A stretch of DNA of 64,000 nucleotides from Fulvivirga ligni (GTDB lineage: Bacteria; Bacteroidota; Bacteroidia; Cytophagales; Cyclobacteriaceae). This document shows positions 34,867 to 43,287 of this stretch, one piece after another (positions within the stretch are counted from its first letter, which is position 1; each line of letters opens with the position of its first letter). The position numbers and the translations under genes are program-made. Location of the stretch: the NCBI RefSeq assembly GCF_021389935.1, contig NZ_CP089979.1, positions 911,001 through 975,000 of the forward strand, written 5' to 3'. The notes under the pieces are model-generated. The model was not told the origin of the DNA. It worked only from the letters and a program-made list of their open reading frames with translations, and did no database searches.

Positions 34867-36252
34867 TTACGGAGCCATTGACGGCAGGCTCACGGTAAAA
34901 GTTGAGCCTTTTCCATACTCTGAATCCACCTTAACGGTACCGTTAAGTTTGTGGGCAGCTTCTTTAACGATATATAATCCTAAGCCGGAGCCTACGGAAT
35001 TTCCTGAGGCCCGGTAAAACATATCAAAAATCTTTCCTTGATTTTCCTTCTTAATTCCACTGCCATTATCCTGTACCACAATACTTACCCTACCACCTTC
35101 TTTAATTAAATCTACTTTTATAAAAGGTTTCTCCTTGTGCAAATCATGATACTTAATTGAATTGGAGATGAGGTTATGAAGGATGGTAGTGATCTTTATT
35201 TTATCACTAAATACCTGAATACCAGAATGATCGTATTGCAGCTCTATCTGAGATGCCCCTTCATTGAATTCCAGGGCGGTCTTCACCTCTTCAATAATCT
35301 GCACAAAGTTTAGTGGCTCTATCTTAAGATGGTGCTTCACACTTTTAGCATAGCTGAGAATATCATTGATCACCGCATCTAACTTGTCCACTCGGCCTTC
35401 TATTTTCTCAAAAAACTCAAGTGCAGTGTCATCCTTTATATGAACCTTTCCAAGGCCTATAAGACCCAAAATGGATGCTATTGGCGACCTTAAATCATGA
35501 CTGGTACTGTAGAAGAAATTATCGAGATCTTCATTGGCTTTTTCAAGATCCCTTCTTTCATTTTCTAAAAGCCAAATGGCCATACCCATTCCTACAAGAG
35601 CTTCTAAGAAGAAATCAAGGAGCCCAAGATACTGTATGTAAGGGAAGCTGATATCTACATTGATCAATGGAAAAAATCCCAGAAGAAAATAATTAAATTG
35701 CTCGGCTCCATAGATGAGGAAAGCAATAATCAACAGCCTCTTACCCAGGCTTTTGTCATGGGAAAGATTAGTAATCATCCATAAACCGGTGATGAAGAAA
35801 CCGGCCCCGGTAATGAGAGCTCTAAAGCTTACTCTAATAAAGAATCTAAGATCCTGTCCGTCAGCATTTTCTATAAAGAGAATACTTGATAAAAGCGCTA
35901 AAAATACCGCTATGAATAAAATGATTCTGAGGTGACCAGAATAGAACTTTCTGTTCCTTATCAGTTCCCAGGTACCTATTAGGAGAAGGGATACTTGTAT
36001 GTAGGCAAAACCTATTGAAATAGTTGATAACGCTATTCGTATAGGATTTTGAACAGGGTAAACCCACGAGGCATACAGGTTTAGGCCAGAAGTGAGCATA
36101 TAAAGAGCAAATGCCCACCAGCACCATGACCACAACTTCAGGTAGTGTCGCTTGTATATCCTAAAAGTATAAAAGAATAGTAGGCCTAGTATAATTGACC
36201 AAATTCCCTGAATGAGATACTGAGAAAATATTCTTACCGAGAGCTCTGACAA
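34867..36252 (-). CDS. Membrane sensor histidine kinase with 7-8 transmembrane helices
   Basis: 461 residues. Residues ~10-230 are seven or eight membrane helices without a large periplasmic domain, followed by a short coil (LLENERRDLEKANEDL), the HisKA domain with FFYSTSHDLRSPIASI (His252), and HATPase_c (N box around LISNSIKYHD, G1 VQDNGSGI, G2 GSGLGLYIVKEAA). No response regulator adjacent. Interestingly, its upstream region has a perfect -7 element (TATTTTTG on the minus strand at 36335-36342) overlapped by a palindrome that closely matches the one before the marR-fad operon, so the MarR at 59608 may control it. Confidence 0.88.
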   Translation of the reverse strand: MSELSVRIFSQYLIQGIWSIILGLLFFYTFRIYKRHYLKLWSWCWWAFALYMLTSGLNLYASWVYPVQNPIRIALSTISIGFAYIQVSLLLIGTWELIRNRKFYSGHLRIILFIAVFLALLSSILFIENADGQDLRFFIRVSFRALITGAGFFITGLWMITNLSHDKSLGKRLLIIAFLIYGAEQFNYFLLGFFPLINVDISFPYIQYLGLLDFFLEALVGMGMAIWLLENERRDLEKANEDLDNFFYSTSHDLRSPIASILGLIGLGKVHIKDDTALEFFEKIEGRVDKLDAVINDILSYAKSVKHHLKIEPLNFVQIIEEVKTALEFNEGASQIELQYDHSGIQVFSDKIKITTILHNLISNSIKYHDLHKEKPFIKVDLIKEGGRVSIVVQDNGSGIKKENQGKIFDMFYRASGNSVGSGLGLYIVKEAAHKLNGTVKVDSEYGKGSTFTVSLPSMAP

Positions 36253-36334
36253 TGACTTAAAATTAAGGTGCCAAGATAGTTACATCATTATTAGTTATCA
36301 AGGAAACTTATCAAGAAGGATTATAAATTATTAG

Positions 36335-36362
36335 CAAAAATAGTATGCTTGCATACTATTTT
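36335..36362 (-). promoter_or_regulatory. Kinase promoter -7 element with overlapping MarR-type palindrome
   Basis: On the minus strand TATTTTTG (36342 down to 36335) matches TAnnTTTG exactly, 83 bases before the kinase start. Overlapping it, AAAATAGTATGC (36337-36348) and its complement GCATACTATTTT (36351-36362) form a 12-bp-arm inverted repeat around a TT centre. Confidence 0.6.
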
Positions 36363-36443
36363 GTTATAGAAATATTAACTTTATGTATGCTAGATACTGT
36401 ATTGAAATCGATTGAAAAAATGGAAAAGGAAATAAGAGGCCAT

Positions 36444-36475
36444 AAAAAAAGCCTCACTAAAATAGCGAGGCTTTT
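36444..36475 (-). terminator. tRNA-Phe terminator
   Basis: AAAAGCCTC (36447-36455) pairs with GAGGCTTTT (36467-36475); on the minus strand the stem is followed by seven T. It begins three bases after the end of tRNA-Phe. Confidence 0.88.
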
Positions 36476-36478
36476 GGG

Positions 36479-36551
36479 TGGTGCTGAGTGGGCTCGAACC
36501 ACCGACTCACGGATTTTCAGTCCGATGCTCTACCAACTGAGCTACAGCACC
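36479..36551 (-). tRNA. tRNA-Phe (anticodon GAA)
   Basis: 73 nt cloverleaf on the minus strand. Acceptor stem GGTGCTG/CAGCACC, D arm GCTC...GAGC, anticodon stem CGGAC/GTCCG-type around loop CTGAAAA (anticodon GAA), T arm with GGTTCGAGCCC. Discriminator A; CCA is not encoded. Promoter and terminator are both visible. Confidence 0.96.
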
Positions 36552-36565
36552 TTGTTAAGAGGATG

Positions 36566-36596
36566 CAAAACTATATAAATTTATTTGTGGTGCAAA
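36566..36596 (-). promoter_or_regulatory. tRNA-Phe promoter (-33 TTTG, -7 TAGTTTTG)
   Basis: Minus strand: TTTG at 36596-36593, 19-bp spacer, TAGTTTTG at 36573-36566; the start point would be about 36562, eleven bases before the tRNA. This is the best match in the window to the Bacteroidota sigma-A consensus. Confidence 0.75.
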
Positions 36597-36632
36597 CAAA
36601 AACTTTAAAAATTAGATATAAATTTTTTTTCT

Positions 36633-37955
36633 ATGGAATACATACAACAGATACTGTTCTTAGTCACGCTCGGTATCGCCTCATTTATTCTTTTTAAGCG
36701 CATTTCGCGAATAAGATCCAATATCAAACTAGGTAAAGATATTGACCTTAGTGATAATGGATCGGAGAGAATGAAAAATATGTTTCTGATTGCCTTCGGT
36801 CAGAAAAAAATGTTCAAGAGACCTGTACCTGCTTTTTTGCATTTGCTCATTTATGTAGGCTTTCTTGTTATAAATCTGGAAGTTTTGGAGTTCGTCATTG
36901 ACGGGCTTACCGGGCAGCATAGAATATTTGCTCCACTATTGGGCGGTTTTTATTCTGTCTTAATGAATGTGTTTGAGTTTTTGGCAGTGGCTGTGCTGTT
37001 CTCATGTGTGGTTTTCTTAATAAGGAGAAATGTTATTCGTTTGAAGAGGTTCCACTCTAAAGAGATGACCTCCTGGCCTACTTTAGATGCTAATCTTATT
37101 CTTGTTATAGAGATTGTACTGATGCTAGCTATATTAACCATGAACGCTACTGATCAGCTCTTACAAGCCCAAAATGAACATTATACTGCCACGGGATCGC
37201 TGTTTTTCAGTAGTTTCCTTATGCCTTTGTTCTCAGGGTTGAGTGAAGGCACCCTGGTTTTTATTGAAAGGTTTGCCTGGTGGTTCCACATTGTAGGTAT
37301 TCTTGGTTTCGCCATTTATGTTACCTTCTCTAAGCATCTTCATATATTCCTGGCCTTCCCGAACACCTACTATGGAGATTTAAGGCCCAAGGGTGAGATG
37401 AGAAATATGGAGGCAGTTACCAATGAGGTAAATATGATGCTTGGTATTCAACAAGAACAACCTGCCGCACCTCCTGAAGAGATCGCAAGGTTTGGAGCTA
37501 AGGATGTAAATGACCTTACCTGGAAAAATATCATGAATGCTTATGCCTGTACGGAATGTGGGCGCTGTACGTCAGAGTGTCCAGCTAATCAGACCGGTAA
37601 GAAGCTTTCTCCTAGGAAAATTATGATGGATACCAGAGATAGAGCTGAGGAAGTAGGTAAAAGCCTGGCTACCGGTGGTAAAGGATTGGAGGATGGCAAA
37701 TCTTTACTTGGAGATTACATCACCAAAGAGGAGATCAATGCCTGTACAAGTTGTAATGCTTGTGTTGAGGCCTGCCCTGTAAGCATCAACCCATTAGAAA
37801 TAATACTTGAGATGAGAAGATATGTAGCCATGGAAGAGTCCGGCTCGCCAGCTTCATGGAATAGTATGTTTCAAAATGTGGAGACCAATTTTGCGCCGTG
37901 GAAATTTGCGCCTACAGATAGGTTTAAATGGGCGGATGATTTAAAGAAGGACTAA
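36633..37955 (+). CDS. Membrane (Fe-S)-binding oxidoreductase, heterodisulfide reductase-related
   Basis: 440 residues. About five membrane segments in residues ~1-250, then two [4Fe-4S] motifs: CTECGRCTSECP (~305) and CTSCNACVEACP (~370). The layout resembles the membrane Fe-S subunit of Dsr/Hdr- or glycolate-oxidase-like electron transfer chains. The next gene, 18 bases on, encodes a CCG-domain protein, the usual partner. Inference: together they pass electrons between a soluble donor (for example ETF) and the quinone pool. In Bacteroidota the pair is widespread but not characterised. Starts in an AT-rich region just after tRNA-Phe on the opposite strand. Confidence 0.85.
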   Translation: MEYIQQILFLVTLGIASFILFKRISRIRSNIKLGKDIDLSDNGSERMKNMFLIAFGQKKMFKRPVPAFLHLLIYVGFLVINLEVLEFVIDGLTGQHRIFAPLLGGFYSVLMNVFEFLAVAVLFSCVVFLIRRNVIRLKRFHSKEMTSWPTLDANLILVIEIVLMLAILTMNATDQLLQAQNEHYTATGSLFFSSFLMPLFSGLSEGTLVFIERFAWWFHIVGILGFAIYVTFSKHLHIFLAFPNTYYGDLRPKGEMRNMEAVTNEVNMMLGIQQEQPAAPPEEIARFGAKDVNDLTWKNIMNAYACTECGRCTSECPANQTGKKLSPRKIMMDTRDRAEEVGKSLATGGKGLEDGKSLLGDYITKEEINACTSCNACVEACPVSINPLEIILEMRRYVAMEESGSPASWNSMFQNVETNFAPWKFAPTDRFKWADDLKKD

Positions 37956-37973
37956 AATATTAAAGATATAGAT

Positions 37974-38768
37974 ATGAGTAAATATAAAGTACCAACCATG
38001 GCCGAGATGGCCGCTAGTGGAGAGTCACCTGAAATTTTGTTTTGGGTTGGCTGTGCCGGTTCTTTTGATGATAGATATAAGAATGTTACCCAAGCCTTTA
38101 TTAAGATTTTGAATAAAGTGGGAATCTCATTCGCGGTGCTTGGACCTGAAGAAACCTGTACTGGTGATCCTGCAAGAAGAGCTGGAAATGAATTCTTATT
38201 TCAAATGCAGGCAGTGGCAAACATTCAGGTGATGAATGGATATAATGTGAAAAAAGTAGTGACTGCTTGTCCGCATTGTTTCAATACTATCAAAAATGAA
38301 TACCCGGCTTTGGGAGGTGAATACGAAGTGATTCATCATAGCACTTTTCTGCAGCAGTTAATCAATGATGGAAAAGTGTCACTTAAAGGTGGAGGAACAT
38401 TTAAGGGTAAGAAAATCACTTATCATGATTCTTGTTATCTCGGCCGATCTAACAATATCTATGAGGCTCCCAGGCAGGTGTTAGAAGCTCTTGATGCTGA
38501 GTTAATAGAAATGAAGCGTTGCCGAACCAAAGGATTCTGTTGTGGGGCTGGAGGAGCTCAAATGTTTAAAGATGCTGAGCCTGGTAAAAAAGAGGTGAAC
38601 ATAGAAAGAACAGAAGAGGCCCTAAGCACAGGTGCTGATACAATAGCCGTAGCCTGTCCATTCTGCATGACTATGATGAGCGATGGCGTAAAAAACAAAG
38701 AAAAAGAAGGTGAAGTGAAGGTGAAGGATCTAGCTGAGTTGATAGCTGAGTCTGAGGGATTAGACTGA
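37974..38768 (+). CDS. CCG-domain (Fe-S)-binding protein, heterodisulfide reductase HdrB-like
   Basis: 264 residues. Two CCG-type cysteine clusters: one around WVGCAGSFDD, EETCTGD and CPHCFNTIKN; the second around YHDSCYLGR, CRTKGFCCGAGGAQMF and ACPFCMTMM. These bind [4Fe-4S] clusters in HdrB and glycolate oxidase GlcF. Soluble, no signal. Works with the membrane protein upstream; the two genes are separated by 18 bases and form one operon. Substrate or redox partner not determined from sequence. Confidence 0.88.
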   Translation: MSKYKVPTMAEMAASGESPEILFWVGCAGSFDDRYKNVTQAFIKILNKVGISFAVLGPEETCTGDPARRAGNEFLFQMQAVANIQVMNGYNVKKVVTACPHCFNTIKNEYPALGGEYEVIHHSTFLQQLINDGKVSLKGGGTFKGKKITYHDSCYLGRSNNIYEAPRQVLEALDAELIEMKRCRTKGFCCGAGGAQMFKDAEPGKKEVNIERTEEALSTGADTIAVACPFCMTMMSDGVKNKEKEGEVKVKDLAELIAESEGLD

Positions 38769-38788
38769 TAACAATACTGGTGGCCTCA

Positions 38789-39670
38789 TTATCTGGAGGC
38801 CACTGTTACTTCTGAGTTTAATAACTTATTTACCCTGCTGATCATATCACTTTTATCAGTATAAGAGTATTTATTGCTATCTAGAATTTGTCTTCCTATA
38901 AGCTCACCAAATTCTATAATTCTTTCTGAGCTATAAAAAACATTAGCCTTCTCGAGCTGAATAAGAGCTAAATCAAATTTCTGATGATTGAAAGCATCTA
39001 CGGCCTGATTAAAATATTGCAACCCTACCAAGCCATCCATTGAGATTATTTGGTTGATATTAAATTCAAATTCATACTGACCTTCCTGAAGTTTCTCCTG
39101 GTCACTCTCTATTTCGCCCATTCGGCTGGCAACTTGATTGTTGTTATCGATATAGCCGTTTAAAGGATCTGTACTTTCCATGAGTACGGTGCCATTTTCA
39201 GTTTCTATTTTTAAGTAGATGTGATAATTAGTTTCTACAATTTGAAAGGGCACATTAAGTTTTTCAAGTAAAACCGCATATAAAGAGGTTCCAGAAAGAC
39301 AGTCATAATTACCGTTTTGAATGGTTTCACTCAATGAAGAATATTGAACATATCTCTTTAAGTACTTTCTGTGCACTTTATAAAATAGTTGAGAAAGATA
39401 CCTGCCCTGGATTTGATTCGAGGTGATTTTAGTATTGTATTTTTCTAAAAATAAATCTATCTCCTGATTAAACTCGTTAGCCACGGCGTCTGTCATCGTT
39501 TCATCAGCCGCTATTAATAACTCAAAATATCCATGAAGGGAATTATTTTGATATTTCTTAATGAGAGATTGTTCAAGCGCAGATTGATAACTGAGGTCTG
39601 TTAAAAGTATCTGAGCGTGTGCCTGCCAACATGTGGCGATAACCATAAAAAATGTAAAAGCCTTCTTCAT
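38789..39670 (-). CDS. Exported transglutaminase-like protein, 293 residues
   Basis: Signal peptide (KAFTFFMVIATCWQAHA, then QI). The middle holds what looks like a papain-like Cys-His-Asp set: YDCLSGTSLYAVLLEKL (Cys in helix start), NYHIYLKI (His) and MESTDPLNGY (Asp), the order found in transglutaminase-like and SirB1-type proteins. The C-terminal ~90 residues look like TPR-type helices (YFNQAVDAFNHQKFDLALIQL). Likely periplasmic; whether it is a protease, a transglutaminase or inactive is not known. The upstream region has two TTAACAT direct-repeat boxes. Confidence 0.65.
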   Translation of the reverse strand: MKKAFTFFMVIATCWQAHAQILLTDLSYQSALEQSLIKKYQNNSLHGYFELLIAADETMTDAVANEFNQEIDLFLEKYNTKITSNQIQGRYLSQLFYKVHRKYLKRYVQYSSLSETIQNGNYDCLSGTSLYAVLLEKLNVPFQIVETNYHIYLKIETENGTVLMESTDPLNGYIDNNNQVASRMGEIESDQEKLQEGQYEFEFNINQIISMDGLVGLQYFNQAVDAFNHQKFDLALIQLEKANVFYSSERIIEFGELIGRQILDSNKYSYTDKSDMISRVNKLLNSEVTVASR

Positions 39671-39701
39671 CTTATCCTCTGTTAAAGTTTACTTAAAAAA
39701 C

Positions 39702-39762
39702 TTAACATTAAGTTAACATAAAATAAAATTCAAGGCAACTTTTGTTAACATTAAGTTAACAT
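39702..39762. promoter_or_regulatory. Two tandem OmpR/PhoB-type boxes in a divergent promoter region
   Basis: TTAACATTAAGTTAACAT occurs at 39702-39719 and again, identical, at 39745-39762. Each is a TTAACAT direct repeat with 11-bp period, the format of OmpR/PhoB-type response regulator sites. They lie between the divergent genes at 38789-39670 and 39851-40225; a -7-like TAGATTTT follows at 39769. Confidence 0.6.
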
Positions 39763-39850
39763 TGGAATTAGATTTTCGCTCAGAAATTTTTTGACACCTG
39801 TTACAATGTTTTAATTTTTCGGCCGTTCATTGATTAGAAACGAAGAATGG

Positions 39851-40225
39851 ATGAAAAGATTAGCGTTAATTTGTCTTATAGTGACTGTTGGCTGTGCAGA
39901 TGATCAGGAGATGATGATGCAAAGTCAATGGGATGTTTTATGGGAGGCCGGTACAGAGCAGGTCAGCGGAGAGTTAGTATTATATAAAGATAATCGAGCA
40001 AAGCTAAAGGTATTTGGAAACACAAATTCCCTATTAGTTTCTGATACCTCTCAGGTTAACTACGAATGGAGCCTTCAACAGAATGCTCTTACCCTAAAAA
40101 GAGTAGATAACGGCATATCATTAAAATATCAGATCTTAAAAAAGGCCCCTGATATGATGGAATTATCATTTGCAGATGATATCAAGGTTAATCTTCACCT
40201 CAAGAAAGGTCAGTCTAACATATAA
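39851..40225 (+). CDS. Small lipoprotein, 124 residues
   Basis: Lipoprotein signal MKRLALICLIVTVGC (Cys15), then an acidic segment and a beta-rich domain (VSGELVLYKDNRAKLKVFG). I chose the ATG at 39851 because the signal peptide begins there; an in-frame TTG at 39830 would add seven charged residues ahead of it. The tail fold resembles small lipocalin-like envelope proteins. Upstream are the TTAACAT boxes. The AsmA gene follows by 47 bases but has its own promoter. Confidence 0.7.
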   Translation: MKRLALICLIVTVGCADDQEMMMQSQWDVLWEAGTEQVSGELVLYKDNRAKLKVFGNTNSLLVSDTSQVNYEWSLQQNALTLKRVDNGISLKYQILKKAPDMMELSFADDIKVNLHLKKGQSNI

Positions 40226-40238
40226 AATTATTCTTTCT

Positions 40239-40267
40239 TACATTTGTTAAGGTTTAAACTTTAACAA
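40239..40267 (+). promoter_or_regulatory. AsmA gene promoter with overlapping palindromic operator
   Basis: TACATTTG at 40239-40246 is an exact -7 element. A 24-bp inverted repeat (40244-40267, arms TTGTTAAGGTTT and AAACTTTAACAA, one mismatched pair) covers the presumed start point at about 40250. The start codon is at 40273. Confidence 0.6.
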
Positions 40268-40272
40268 GACAT

Positions 40273-43248
40273 ATGAAAAAAGTCCTAATTATTTTTGGCT
40301 GTATCATTTTGGTACTGTTGGCTGCTCTATTCATTATCCCAATTGCATTTAAAGACCAGATCAAGGCTGGTATAGATAAGGCTTTGGCTGAGTCTCTTGA
40401 TGCGGATGTGGTTTGGGATGTAGAAGATTTCGATATTTCTCTTTTCAGAAACTTTCCTAATGCTACGGCTAATCTGAATAATTTTGGTGTGTTAAATCAT
40501 GCACCATTTGAAGGACAAATACTTTTTGCCGTAGAACAGTTTGAGGTTGAAGTAGATCTTTTCAGTCTTTTTGGTGATCAGATTAAGATCAATGGTATAA
40601 AACTGAATCATCCGGAAATTAAGATTAAGGTGCTTGAAGATGGTACTGCTAATTACGATATCGCAATAGCAGATACTACCGCAGTAGATCCAGCTACGGA
40701 TACTGCAGCAGTGGCTTACAATATTGGAATTGACCACTGGGAAATTACCCATGGGCATGTAGTATATGATGATAAAACCATGCCTATTTTTCTAGAAATA
40801 GTGGGCCTTAACCATAGCGGTAGCGGAGATTTTACTCAGGATATATTTGATTTATCAACTAAAACAGTGGCCGACTCAGTTACAGTGGAGTTTGATGGTA
40901 TTGAGTATATCACTAAAAAAAGAGCTGAAATTGATGCTGTTCTGACTATTAGCGATGAATATGGTAAATATACATTCAAAGAAAACACAGCTAAAATCAA
41001 TGACTTTGCCCTAAGTTTTGATGGATACCTTGCCCTATTAGAAGATGGAAGCATGGATATGGACTTAACTTATGGTACCCAGGAAAATAGCTTTAAAAGC
41101 CTTCTGTCGTTAGTGCCTGGAGTTTACACCGAAGGATTTAATGATATTGAAACTGAGGGTTCACTGGCTTTTGATGGTGCGGTGAAAGGTAAATATGACA
41201 GCTTACACATGCCTGCTTTTAACCTGAATATGAAAGTGAATGAGGCCATGTTTAAATACCCAGACCTACCCACGGCAGTAAAAAATATTAACATGGATTT
41301 GGCTGTAGCCAATGAAGACGGCGTGATAGATAATACCGTGGTTAACCTAAAAACTTTGCATTTAGAGTTTGGTAGCAATCCTTTTGATGCGAAGTTATTA
41401 GTGAAAAACCTTTATAACTATGACATGGATGCTAATGTAAAGGGAAAACTAAACCTTGAAGAGCTTAGCAGAATGTTTCCTTTAGAAGGTATGGCTTTGA
41501 AAGGAAGCTTTAATGTAGATATGTCTGCATCTGGTGTTTACGATAGTGTGAAGCAGGTTATTCCGGCCATTAATGGTGTTATGAGCATGCAAAATGGCTA
41601 TGTAAAAACTGCCGAATTTCCTTATGCCCTTGAAAACTTAAGCTTTGATGCAAAAGTGGCTGATCCATCTGGAAAGATGAGCGACTTTAAAGCTGAGGTT
41701 AATAATTTCAATATGGTGATGGATGGTGAGCCATTTGCCGCAAGCCTTGTTTTCGAAAATCTTGATAACTATACCTGGGATTTAACCGCTAAAGGTGGTG
41801 TGGATCTTGAAAAAATCACAAAAGTATTCCCGCTAGAAGGTATGGAGCTTACCGGCAAGATAGATGCGGATATAGAAACTGCAGGTAAAATGTCTGAGCT
41901 TGAAGCTGAAAGATATCAAAACTTGCCTACCAGTGGTAAGGTAACGGTGAGTAAGTTCACTTATAAAGATAGTGAACTACCTTATGATGTAACTATTTCT
42001 GATGCTCAGGTATCTTTCGATCCTCAGAAAATGACTATCAATAACTATAAAGGAACAGTTGGAAAAAGTGACATGACTATCAATGGATCTGTTTCTAACT
42101 ACATTGGATATATGTTTGGTGAAAACCAAATTATAAAAGGAAACATGAACTTCAGCTCGAATATGCTCGATTTAAATGAGTTTATGTCCGAAGAGGAAGA
42201 TCCGGCTACTACAGTTACGGAAGAAGAGTCTTATGGTGTAATTCAAGTGCCTGAAGATATTGATTTTGTGTTGCATTCGAATATTAAAACGGTGAAGGTA
42301 ATGGATATGGACATTACCAATGCTACCGGAGACATTATAGTGAAAGATGGTATAGCTAATCTTTCGGGCTTGAAGTTTAACCTTTTAGGGGGTGATTTTG
42401 GTGTGAATGGAGCTTATAATGCTAAAGACATAAAAAATCCTAAATATGATTTCTCTTTAGATATTGACCAGCTTTCCACCCAGAAGGCTTTCCAAACATT
42501 TAATGTAGTAAAAGCCTTTGCTCCTATTGCTAAAGATGTAGATGGAAAGGTTTCTACCGATTTTAAAATCAGCGGCCTTTTAGATGATGAAATGATGCCA
42601 AAGATGGAATCAGTAGATGGTAGTGGAGTGCTGAAAATTCTTCAGGCTTCTATGACTGACTCAAAAATTATAAAAGGAATTACCAGCCTCACTAAACTTA
42701 GTGATACAGATGAAGTGACAATCAAAGATTTGCTGCTTTCTATCACTATAGAAGATGGTCAATTGAAAGTGAAGCCTTTTGATGTAAAAATTGCTGGTTA
42801 TACCACTACCGTGGCAGGTGCTACCGGATTTAACGGAGGCATAGATTACAGCCTTAAAATGGATGTTCCGGCTGGAAAATTAGGAAGTCAGTTTAATGGC
42901 CTTATCTCTAAATATGCTGGAGGCAGTACTTCTGAGAACAGCACGATACCAGTAACTATTGGATTAGGAGGTACTTATGATGATCCTAAACCAAAGTTAT
43001 TAATGGATGAGCAGGAAGAACAGGTGAAAACTGCTGTGAAAGAGAAAGCCAAGGAAGAAGTGAAAGAAAAAGCATCTGAACTATTGGATGAGGTGAAAGA
43101 TGAAAAGGCGAAAGAGGTGATTGGAAATATCCTGAATAGAGATAAAAAGGACACTACCAAAACGGAAGAAACTAAAGAGCCTGAAATAGATGTTGATAAG
43201 GCTAAAGATAAAATCAAAGACCTTTTCAAAAAGAAGAAAGATAACTAA
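40273..43248 (+). CDS. AsmA family envelope protein
   Basis: 991 residues. One N-terminal membrane segment (VLIIFGCIILVLLAALFII), then a long repetitive beta structure of the AsmA/TamB/VPS13-like kind, periplasmic, with an AsmA N-terminal domain (NATANLNNFGVLNH) and a C-terminal AsmA_2-like region (~700-880). The last ~90 residues are a highly charged Lys/Glu coil. Family knowledge: such proteins bridge inner and outer membranes and are implicated in phospholipid transport. Internal repeats such as FPLEGMALKG and FPLEGMELTG (~404 and ~533) mark duplicated modules. Promoter with a palindromic operator upstream; terminator behind. Confidence 0.85.
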   Translation: MKKVLIIFGCIILVLLAALFIIPIAFKDQIKAGIDKALAESLDADVVWDVEDFDISLFRNFPNATANLNNFGVLNHAPFEGQILFAVEQFEVEVDLFSLFGDQIKINGIKLNHPEIKIKVLEDGTANYDIAIADTTAVDPATDTAAVAYNIGIDHWEITHGHVVYDDKTMPIFLEIVGLNHSGSGDFTQDIFDLSTKTVADSVTVEFDGIEYITKKRAEIDAVLTISDEYGKYTFKENTAKINDFALSFDGYLALLEDGSMDMDLTYGTQENSFKSLLSLVPGVYTEGFNDIETEGSLAFDGAVKGKYDSLHMPAFNLNMKVNEAMFKYPDLPTAVKNINMDLAVANEDGVIDNTVVNLKTLHLEFGSNPFDAKLLVKNLYNYDMDANVKGKLNLEELSRMFPLEGMALKGSFNVDMSASGVYDSVKQVIPAINGVMSMQNGYVKTAEFPYALENLSFDAKVADPSGKMSDFKAEVNNFNMVMDGEPFAASLVFENLDNYTWDLTAKGGVDLEKITKVFPLEGMELTGKIDADIETAGKMSELEAERYQNLPTSGKVTVSKFTYKDSELPYDVTISDAQVSFDPQKMTINNYKGTVGKSDMTINGSVSNYIGYMFGENQIIKGNMNFSSNMLDLNEFMSEEEDPATTVTEEESYGVIQVPEDIDFVLHSNIKTVKVMDMDITNATGDIIVKDGIANLSGLKFNLLGGDFGVNGAYNAKDIKNPKYDFSLDIDQLSTQKAFQTFNVVKAFAPIAKDVDGKVSTDFKISGLLDDEMMPKMESVDGSGVLKILQASMTDSKIIKGITSLTKLSDTDEVTIKDLLLSITIEDGQLKVKPFDVKIAGYTTTVAGATGFNGGIDYSLKMDVPAGKLGSQFNGLISKYAGGSTSENSTIPVTIGLGGTYDDPKPKLLMDEQEEQVKTAVKEKAKEEVKEKASELLDEVKDEKAKEVIGNILNRDKKDTTKTEETKEPEIDVDKAKDKIKDLFKKKKDN

Positions 43249-43254
43249 AATTTG

Positions 43255-43287
43255 AAGGTGCTTCGCTAAACACGAAGCACCTTTTTT
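43255..43287. terminator. Bidirectional terminator between the AsmA gene and the glycosylase gene
   Basis: AAGGTGCTTCG (43255-43265) pairs with CGAAGCACCTT (43273-43283), loop of seven, then a T run that overlaps the glycosylase stop codon. Confidence 0.88.

Noticed and set aside
36385-36578. Small plus-strand reading frame
   Set aside because: It runs through the whole tRNA-Phe gene (opposite strand) and its terminator; a chance frame.
39702-39762. CRISPR-like repeat
   Set aside because: Only two copies, 18 bases, and the internal 11-bp period fits a response regulator site instead.
39830-39850. TTG start for the small lipoprotein
   Set aside because: It would add charged residues before the lipoprotein signal; ATG 39851 gives a normal one.
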